64,000 bases of DNA from Amaurobius ferox (taxonomy: Eukaryota > Arthropoda > Arachnida > Araneae > Amaurobiidae). The notes under the pieces are model-generated. The model was given only the letters and a program-made list of their open reading frames with translations, was not told the DNA's origin and did not search any database. Positions 56,755 to 64,000 of the stretch are shown here, in pieces. A program made the translations under genes and the position numbers. The DNA is taken from contig OX578133.1 in NCBI GenBank assembly GCA_951213105.1, positions 139,600,813 through 139,664,812 on the forward strand, read 5' to 3'. Numbering within the stretch: position 1 is the first letter of the stretch; each line of letters starts with the position of its first letter.

Positions 56755-59126
56755 CTTTCTTTATATACGTAGTTTAATGTATAGGGGAAATATTGTGAAG
56801 GGGTCGAAAATTCAAAATCGAGTTTTCTATGGAAGTTCCCTTAACTCAAATCGAACGTTTTTGAGATGATGTCTGTGTTTGTGTGTGAGACCGTGAATCA
56901 GTGGATGCGATATCTCACGAACAAATGGAGCATTTCAAGTGAAATTTGGTACATATATTAAAATCGGTGAATACTGAAACCCTGTTAATTTTAAAGGCAA
57001 TCGAATGTTTGAAAACCCCCTAAATTTTCGAATGAAATTTTGAAGAAAAAAATCTTTAAAAAATCAGAGCCTTCAATTATGTTACACACACGTGATCATT
57101 TCTTATGTAATTTTTTAATAGAAAACGAATTACACAAACTTTAGAACGCTAGCACGAACCGTTCTCGAGACATTGCACATTTTTCAAATAAATTTATCAA
57201 AAAATTACATAAAATTAAAAAAAATATTAACTAATGTGAAATATGTTCACTTTTCATATATAATATTATGCGCAATATTTGTTAATATCATTCCCGTGGA
57301 TCAAGTCCGTTCCATTCACGAGAGGAGATACTTTCTGTAATAGTTTTGCATGCTGACGCCAACAATTCGTCAATAGTCATTTATTTATAAGAAATACTCT
57401 TCTCTCTTTCTGTCTGTAACGCTTGGTGATAAATTTGACGAACTTGGTGACTAAATTTGGCGAAAGATCGCCAACATGACAATAAGATGCACGACACAAC
57501 ATGTAAAATGATGCATGCCGTGTGTGGTCAAGCGTTATCCTGCTGGTAAATGGCATTAGGCACCCCCTGAAGGAAGGGTAGTGTCACCAGCCGAAGCACG
57601 GCATCCACGTATCATTGGGCCGTCATTGTGCCCTCAATACACACCAGAGGTGACCTGTTATCGTAGGTGATGGCATCCAAAATTATGATGTCGCATTGTC
57701 GCGCGGTGTAGCGTTCCACAGATGCAACCGGATTGGACCTCTCGCCACTTCGGCACCAGACTCGTACACGGCGACTGTTATTGCTAAAACAGAAGGGTGA
57801 CTCGTCTGGGAACACGGCCCGTGCCATTCCGACGTCCACGTGGCTCTATCCCGACACCATTGCAAACAGAGGCGTCTGTGCCGTTGGGTCAATGGCAGTC
57901 TTCTTAACGGGCACCATGAGTGCAGGTCGCCGATGACCAATCGACGAATAATGGTCCTGATCGATATGGGAGCATCAAGGCAAGGGTGTCCTGCACATGC
58001 TGTAGAAGAGCTACGGAAGTGACCTGTGGGGCCGCCAACGCTTGCCGACGGATGGGTCGGTCCACGCGTGCTGACGTCGCTCTGGCCATACCGGCACCCC
58101 TCAAACATGCTGCATTCCCTTGTTCCGACCATCTTCGCCACAGCCGGTGCACCGTGGACGCGTGTAGGTGGCTGCCCGCTGAGATTTGACGTATGGACCA
58201 ACCTGCTCTTCTGAGTCAGACCATCATATCCTTCGTGAAATCGTCTGTCTGCTGGAACCGCCTCGGTTGGCAGCGACCTGGCATTCTTTGCTATTACACG
58301 TTTCCTCTGAGACAAAAAAAAATTGTAAAATGATTTCCATGGCAGTCAGAGCGCGACTATTGCTGATTCTGCAGGTTCCTTCCTTTATATCTCACTCAAC
58401 GTGCGCGGGACAGCTACGCATTTCGCATCAGTTACATAACTCTGTGAGCTTTGTTTACCCTGCAAATTGCATATTTTTCTGCCCACTCCTTCTTGGTGTC
58501 TCATTTTCACTGTCATGTAGTGTATATAAATAAATGACGATTGGCGAATTGTTGGGAGTCAAAATACAAAAATATTACACAAAGTATCTTCTCTCGTGAA
58601 TGGAACGAAATACATCCACGAGAATGATTTTAACAATTTGTCGCACAATATTACATATGAAAAGTAAATCTATTTCACGAACGTGAATACTTTTAAATTT
58701 TATATAATTATTTTGATAAATTTATTTGAAAAACCTGCAATATCTCGAGAACGGTACATGCTAATGTTATAAAGATTGTGTCATTCGTTTTCTAATGAAA
58801 CATTACATTAGAATTTATGATTTGTGTAACATTGTTGAAGGTTCTGATTTTTTAATGTTTTTTTCAAAATTTTATTCAAAAATCCTGGGTTCTTTCGAAC
58901 ATTCGAATGAGTTTAAAATCAATAGGGATCCAGTATATATTGATAGTAATATTTGGATGGAAACGTCTCATTTGTTCGTGAGATCTCTCTCTCACACACA
59001 CCTCAAAAACGTTCGATTCGAGTTCAGAGATGTTTGAGACGTGCTTTATCGTCAAAAACTGGAATTCGAATTTTCGATCCCGTCACAATACTTTCCCTGT
59101 GCATTATAATTCGCATATAGGAAAAG
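56755..59126. mobile_element. Tc1/mariner-type element with ~600-bp terminal inverted repeats
   Basis: Left arm 56755 to about 57392 and right arm about 58518-59126 are inverted copies. Matching blocks from outside in: the hairpin end CTTTCTTTATATACG / CTTTTCCTATATGCG; GAAAATTCAAAATCGAGTTTT / GAAAATTCGAATTCCAGTTTT; TGCGATATCTCACGAACAAAT; GAACCGTTCTCGAGACATTGCA; TTTTTCAAATAAATTTATCA; CGTTCCATTCACGAGAG; CCAACAATTCG; and TCATTTATTTATA. The outer ends abut TA dinucleotides (56753-56754 and 59127-59128), the Tc1/mariner target. A transposase pseudogene occupies the centre on the minus strand. Total ~2.37 kb. Single arms of the same sequence occur at 5775, 15230, 18692, 33930, 50115 and 59695. Confidence 0.8.
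57430..58315 (-). pseudogene. Tc1-like transposase pseudogene
   Basis: Minus-strand remnant of a Tc1/mariner DDE transposase. N-terminal paired-type helix-turn-helix: IRQISAGSHLHASTVHRLW then RPIRRQALAAPQ (about 58190-58020). Catalytic domain: PLTQRHRRLCLQWCRDRATW, then in another frame VFPDESPFCFSNNSRRVRVW (57830-57770), the F-S-D-E-S-x-F region with the first catalytic Asp, then DAITYDNRSPLV and GTMTAQ (~57620). The second catalytic Asp lies in the context QQDNA at about 57530. The protein breaks up after that and the third acidic residue is not found. At least two frameshifts and stops (for example after GTMTAQ). Much higher G+C than its flanks. It sits between ~600-bp inverted arms, so it is probably the element's own transposase. 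Confidence 0.8.
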
Positions 59127-59129
59127 TAA

Positions 59130-59690
59130 AGAGCAACAAGCAGGTCGCTAAAGGCGGCTAGCTGAAAATAAAATATATTTTCTAATAAGAATTGAGCAAA
59201 AATTGAAATTTATGTTCGTCATTACAAAGTACGTTTTGAATTCCAGAGATGAAAAGGATACGTCCTTTTCGTAGTCGCGTAAAAAGGATTTAAACAAAGC
59301 TATTAGACATTTGTAGGAAATTCTCACAATAAATGAAATTATGGGTTTCTCAACTTTACGCAACATAGCCACCGGCACCATAAATATTATCATTCATTGA
59401 AAATGGCAATATTCACTCTTCGTAATGAACAGTGTTTTCCCCGAAGGCAGCAATAGCTTTGATATTAGGAAATATTTGATATTAGGAAACTGGACGCAAA
59501 TAGTGAGACAGCATTTTATGTCTATAACATTATCAATCAATATTGGTATCCACATCTATATCGTACGTACTTGCGTAGTTAGAGAATGGCACCTGTCTAG
59601 AATACATAAACATTAAAATATATTTAAAGCGCAATTTATTTTTCGTCATAAATGTGAGGATATTTATAATCACTATTATTTTTACTTCCT
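59130..59690. other. Intergenic, no gene seen
   Basis: Short overlapping ORFs only. Confidence 0.4.
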
Positions 59691-60000
59691 TTATATAAGA
59701 CACAGTATATATGTAAAAGGAAAGCATTGATGGGGTCAGAGATCCGACTTGCTGCTATTCATGGATAACACCCTTTGATTATTTCTGAATACATTTTTTC
59801 TCTGAATCTGTCTGTCTGTCTGTGAGTCTGGCGACGATATTTTTTGAACAAATTTAGAAAAAATCGAACGAAATTTAATAAGATTATGTCAATTGGTAAA
59901 CGCCCAAAGCCTGTTGATTTTGGGGAAGCTAGAACGGGGGGAAGATTCTCAGTTTTTCGAACATTTATTTTGAAAATCTAAAGAAATTATTAAAGTAAAT

Positions 60001-60028
60001 TTATATATATATATATATATACCAAGTA

Positions 60029-60060
<32 letters not shown>
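60001..60060. repeat. (TA)n with ACCAAGTAA interruptions
   Basis: Two TA runs separated by ACCAAGTAAATAA, followed by AATACCAAGTAAGTAA, at the 3' end (minus strand) of the RT-element fragment. Confidence 0.85.
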
Positions 60061-60065
<5 letters not shown>

Positions 60066-60740
60066 CCAAGTAAGTAATTAATAACAAAACATTAAGATTA
60101 TAAATTAACCAAAACAGTTAAAACACGGCCACCATGCCGAAAAAAAAAATGAACAGCACTAGGCTTAAGTTCGAGGTTTATTTAGATTAGATTCTTCTTC
60201 AGGTCTGAACATCCAACCTAAATTAACCCAAACAAATGCTTGTTTTGGATCTGGCAATAGTTAGTTACTATAAATGCCACAGCCCAGACTACAAGGATAA
60301 ACACAGGATAAAAATTGAGAAATTATTAAAAAATCAAGTATTACCATGAATCATGAGGCAGGATTCCTGAAGCCCCTTGTTTAGCAGAGTAAGTAGTTGA
60401 GATTTAATGATAGAGAGTTGAGTAGTGTCCAAAAGAAAGAGAGGGAAAATAAACCATGGATTAAGAGGGGAGTTAAAGGTTCATCCACTAAAACTCAACC
60501 CATATAGTAAGTGTTGGATACAGATAGCCATAATTAAGATAGGGTAAATAGAACGAACAGGAATCATAGATGGAAATTCTTACTGTAAGAAATAGGAGGC
60601 ACAGGAGAAATGAATAAAAAAGTAAACCGCACTAACACCATTAAAAGGGCTTTAAGTCGTTGCTACAAACTGGCTAAAATTACATATTTTTAGAGAAAAT
60701 AATTTTCAAAATATCAAATATTTATGATATATATTAAAAA
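60061..60740 (-). mobile_element. RT-element 3' fragment, second copy
   Basis: Colinear with 40131-40800: GGCCACCATGCCGA, GAACAGCACTAGGCTTAAGTTCGA, TCTTCTTCAGGTCTGA, TTAACCCAAACAAATGC, TAGTTACTATAAATGCC and CCCAGACTACA, plus ACCATTAAAAGGGC near the other end. No RT coding sequence is attached, so this is a 5'-truncated copy. It lies inside a long-TIR repeat arm and next to a (TA)n array. Confidence 0.65.
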
Positions 60741-61010
60741 TGTTTACAGGGTTAGTGATTTTAAATGATTTTTTTAAATAGAAAAACGAATTATATAATT
60801 TGCAGAACTCAGAGTATTCTACGACTTTTGCAAAAATGGAAAAAAATCTTAACATTGAAATATGTTCAGTATTAACAAAAGAGTGGATGACTTTTAACCA
60901 GTAATAAATGAATACCGGTGTTTAGAAGTTATCACGAGTCGTTTTTGAGATATAAGACACTTACTTAACTTGCTATCAGAAAGTGCGATCTCTCTCAAAA
61001 TAGTTAAGAG

Positions 61011-61790
61011 CTTTATGCGAAATTTGGTACAACCATTTTAATTGGTAACAAAGCCTATTGATTTTCAGGGATACCGAGTTAATTTATTTTAAGACCCCGC
61101 ACAATTTCGAAATAAGTTAATCTGCTGCAAAATCATGTGTTGGACATATAAAATATGTTTCATTATAAATATTAAAACGCATTCAATCGCCACCATTTGT
61201 CATTAAATATTTATAAAGTTTGGTTCTAAGGAAACATTAGTAAGTGACTGTTACCCTGTATATCCCAAATTAACTCGTGGTAATGCATTTCGAAAATAAA
61301 TATTTCGAAATAATTCAAGCATTTAGAACTTTCTAATACTACCTTAAAGGCGTAGAACAATTCAGCGACTACAGTTGTTTCGAGAGTGTTTTGAGTCCTT
61401 TTCCTCAGATTACAGTGTCTTCTTTTAACAACAGCTGAAAAAGAACTAGAGGCAGTTATTTCTTAGAGATTGTTAAGAGAAGAAATTGCTTGTGACTTGA
61501 AGAAGAGAGCTCGAAACGTCCTCGAAATAATTGAAGTCGCCTAATTTTTCAATGCCTGCTTTTTTTAAAGGATGTATTAGAAAATTATATTTTCACAAGT
61601 GGTAGTTTTATTTATTGTGAACTAAAGTATTACTGAATACCGCACAATCATTGATAACTGCTTTAATACCTGCCAGAAATAACCCGAAGAAAGGAATATT
61701 TGTGCATAATTTATGTTCTTCAATTGCACGAAATGACTTATAGTCGTTTTTCAATAGCTGTAACTACGATTATGAATTAAAAAAAAAACT
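61011..61790. other. Intergenic, no gene seen
   Basis: Nothing recognised. A purine-rich GAAGAAGAGAGCTCGAAACGTCCTCGAAA stretch at ~61497-61527 resembles motifs near the 3' ends of some retroelements but has no further support. Confidence 0.35.
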
Positions 61791-61791
61791 A

Positions 61792-62168
61792 CAGTAAACT
61801 TCCGATAATCCAGCATGTTCGGGAATTCAGCGGTGTCAAATTACTAAATTTGCCAAATTATCGGATGTCAAACTAAAACCGGGCAGAAATGAGAAAAAAT
61901 AGCTTAAAACAAAATAATGGACAATAAATGTATTATTTATTTGTCAAAAACGTTACGCAGACTGGATTACACCGTGCAGTAAATGAAAAAAATATCTAAA
62001 TTGATTTTAAAAATATAAAGTAAACTTTAATAAGCATAAATTTGCATAATACATGGGCTCACGAGCATTTCCGAATGTCAGCCAAACGGACCCAAATGCC
62101 GTTCGAGAGGCGTGCTGGACTATCGAGAGTGCCGAATCATTGGATGCCGGATTAATGGAAGTTTGCAG
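61792..62168. mobile_element. pogo/Tigger-type MITE, 377 bp
   Basis: Left end CAGTAAACTTCCGATAATCC-AGCATG and right end CCGGATTAATGGAAGTTTGCAG are inverted repeats (right end read inward: CTGCAAACTTCCATTAATCCGG), the CAGT...TTCCGATAATCCxG signature of pogo-like elements. Flanked by TA on both sides (61790-61791, 62169-62170). No transposase. Confidence 0.75.
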
Positions 62169-62170
62169 TA

Positions 62171-64000
62171 TATTGTTTTGCAACATTACGTAAAATAGAT
62201 ACAAGTGAATATTTTGTTTTATTTTAGTTTTCAGCACCTGAAAATATAATAAAAGTATGATCCTATTTCGGAATTTTTCTTCTTTTAAATTGGTGGTGGA
62301 AGAGGTTAAAGGTTTGTTCTGTAGTGTATTAACCCAATTGTATGTGGAAATATATAAAGAACATTGAACATAACGAAAGACATTTAGTCTTCTTTAAGGT
62401 TCGATATAAATTGTACGACTATAGCAAAATGTCTGAAAATATCTTGTATATTTTGTTATAACGTTATTACAAATATACCATATAGCGAAGGAATTTTGAG
62501 GCGCTTTCGATTTCATTATAAGGTGCTTTGACTGTATGTAGAACATTTTTCTGAAATACAAATTTACAGTGGCGTTCATAAATTTTCAGCCAGAACTCTT
62601 TTTTGATGTAATACTTGAATTTGAAAAGATTTAAAATAAATATTAATTAATAGTGTTGGATACACTGCCTAAAATGTTTAAATGTCAGAATTGAAGGTGT
62701 TTAAAAATTTTGGGCTATATTGCCTGCAAGTAAAAAAGAAAAAATATTATCGAACAATAACAACAAAAACAATAAAATACAATTCATGTTTTATCAGTAT
62801 GCACTTCTAAACATTTACATCTACGTAATGTCGTGGCGTAGATAAGTAGTTTGTTGTCAAATAGAATCAATCGTTTAAAAATTTTTAGTCAATAGTTGAA
62901 AAATATGAAAAGTTCAAATATTTCTATATTGAAATATGTTCATCTAACGCAGTTAAAGGTTTTCGATGGAATTTAGGTTAGTGAGCTGGCCACACCATTA
63001 CGCGGATTTTTTCTTTTTTTAGATAAACAGTTGTTTGCAACACAAGTACCCTAAGAAAAGTAATGCGCATAGGGTCATTATCATAATGACCTTAACACAA
63101 GTAATGTGCTTAGGGTCATTATCACTTTGAAAAAACCAATACTGACCTAAATTTTTTCAAGCGTATGTCAGCAAATTATCTTGTGAAGTCTCCCTGTACT
63201 TGGTTTTAGTCATAGTAACTCGTATTTGAACTTACGGATCAATTACCTTCGGCTAAAGAAAAAAGAGAAAAAAAAAACCTTTCTCCAAACATCGCTTTTC
63301 CATCTCCATCCTTTACTGCAGGAATCTTATTTTTCACTGATGTAAGTTGCGCCAGGTGGGTGTCGTACTGTTTACAGTTGCAGCCAGTAAAAATTTCGAT
63401 TAAACGGAAAACAACTTTACTTCAATTTCCGTATGACCAGTCCTTGCTATTTCTGGTAAACTGCAGTCTTACTTTCTGATTATGTTTTAATTTTTTAACA
63501 CAAACTATACCAAAAATAGCCACTTCGTAATCGTTTTGTTATAAGTGCCACAGTTTTTATCAGCAAAGTTTTTTCATTGCTTATCTCAATAGTCTTCAAA
63601 CAGCGGGTTTGGCGATTGATTATGTACGGTCCGCCAATAAACATCTAATAAAATTTCCTTTTGTAGAATATTATCCTTCTTTATATAACTGTATTTTAAA
63701 TTTTAGAAAAAATGTTTTTCTATAATTTCTGAAGTTATGAATATCCAATTCAGAACTTTCAAAAGCCTTGAACAAAGGCATAATTGTAATTCCAATAATC
63801 GTAGAGTTGTTTTGATTTGATTAAAAATAATTGTATATAATTTTTGTTACATGAAAGGTATGAAGTAACTTAATATACAGTAAGTTAATGCTGTAAAGTG
63901 AGCAAAGCTGTATGAAGTAAGTTAATACAATAAAGTGCTCAAAGCTGTTTTATTTAGATTGAAATTAATTGTAATACTTTTGTTGTCTGCAGGGCCGCCT
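62171..64000. other. Intergenic, no gene seen
   Basis: Contains a near-palindrome GGTCATTAT-C-ATAATGACC at 63073-63091 with a second TAGGGTCATTATCA about 45 bp on, and a ~37-bp tandem repeat at 63859-63955. No coding sequence recognised. Confidence 0.4.
63859..63955. repeat. ~37-bp tandem repeat, about 2.5 copies
   Basis: AGTAAGTTAATGCTGTAAAG and onward to GAGCAAAGCTGTATGA at 63879-63914 is followed by a copy at 63916-63952 with a few changes. A partial earlier copy starts about 63861. Confidence 0.7.

Larger units (their letters stand above)
59695..61010. repeat. Long-TIR repeat arm (left orientation), split by an RT-element fragment
   Basis: Starts TACTTTCCTTTATATAAGAC...AAAAGGAAAGCATTG, then GGGTCAGAGATCCGACT, CTGTCTGTCTGTCTGTGAGTC, GCGACGATATTTTTTGAACAAAT and CGCCCAAAGCCTGTTGATTTT. 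After the 60001-60740 insertion it resumes with GTTAGTGATTTTAAATGATTTTTTTAAATAGAAAAACGAATTATA and ATTTGGTACAACCATTTTAATTGGTAACAAAGCC. Diverged; parts appear duplicated. Confidence 0.55.

Noticed and set aside
57733..58315. Several 60-210-codon ORFs on both strands in the GC-richer patch
   Set aside because: Frames of one decayed Tc1 transposase on the minus strand. The 210-codon ORF mixes true and shifted frames, so it was not called as an intact gene.
1..64000. CRISPR arrays, operons, Shine-Dalgarno sites or prophage
   Set aside because: No regularly spaced short repeats with unique spacers. Gene structure and repeats are those of an animal genome.

Overview
This is an AT-rich, gene-poor, repeat-saturated window of animal nuclear DNA. 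The gene structures are eukaryotic (short exons with GT-AG introns), and almost all recognisable coding sequence is decayed transposon. The repertoire (Jockey/I-type LINE ORF1, hAT, Tc1/mariner with very long terminal repeats, a transposase fragment with a DUF4817-like helix-turn-helix, Ty3/gypsy remnants, a CAGGGTGTCCC foldback MITE) fits an arthropod. A chelicerate, probably a spider, is my best guess, but that is inference, not something the sequence proves.

Host genes. The best-supported gene is a two-exon, minus-strand metallothionein-like gene at 16882-17222. It encodes 61 residues with 12 Cys, has a 155-bp GT-AG intron, and ends in Cys-Ala-Cys. A likely first coding exon of another minus-strand gene lies at 365-577, with a GC-richer promoter-like patch upstream at 650-715. 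Two weak single-exon candidates are on the plus strand (30635-30699 and 50001-50095).

Layout. 1.07-3.58 kb: broken LINE on the minus strand (ORF1 plus the last part of ORF2). 5.8-9 kb: long-TIR repeat copy, hAT transposase pseudogene and small repeats. 10.1-10.6 kb: LTR on the minus strand. 12.3-14.5 kb: dispersed repeat and transposase fragment, with a related pair at 38.6-39.5 kb. 14.9-15.8 kb: two fused SINE pieces and a long-TIR repeat arm. 16.5-18.0 kb: metallothionein-like gene and a hAT MITE upstream of it. 18.7-20.4 kb: tandem ~752-bp repeat with nested ~151-bp subunits. 27.3-28.7 kb: tandem duplication, (TA)n and foldback MITE. 31.4-32.9 kb: hAT MITE and a ~144-bp minisatellite. 33.9-36.1 kb: long-TIR arm split by SINEs, then an ~0.9-kb repeat that recurs in tandem at 44.1-46.1 kb. 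39.9-43.2 kb: a reverse-transcriptase element embedded in (TA)n arrays, whose 3' noncoding part recurs at 60.1-60.7 kb. 46.9-47.3 kb: full-length composite 5S-rRNA/tRNA SINE. 50.1-52.5 kb: long-TIR arm and Ty3/gypsy pol remnant. 54.7-55.6 kb: minisatellite and two tRNA-like sequences. 56.2-59.1 kb: tRNA SINE and a 2.4-kb Tc1-like element with ~600-bp inverted arms. 61.8-62.2 kb: pogo/Tigger-type MITE. The remainder is AT-rich intergenic DNA in which I could not support a gene.

The threads that tie the window together are (i) the long-TIR family, whose complete two-armed form at 56.8-59.1 kb appears to explain many scattered repeats, and (ii) a 5S-derived SINE family represented by one near-intact copy and several truncated ones, some with clear target-site duplications.
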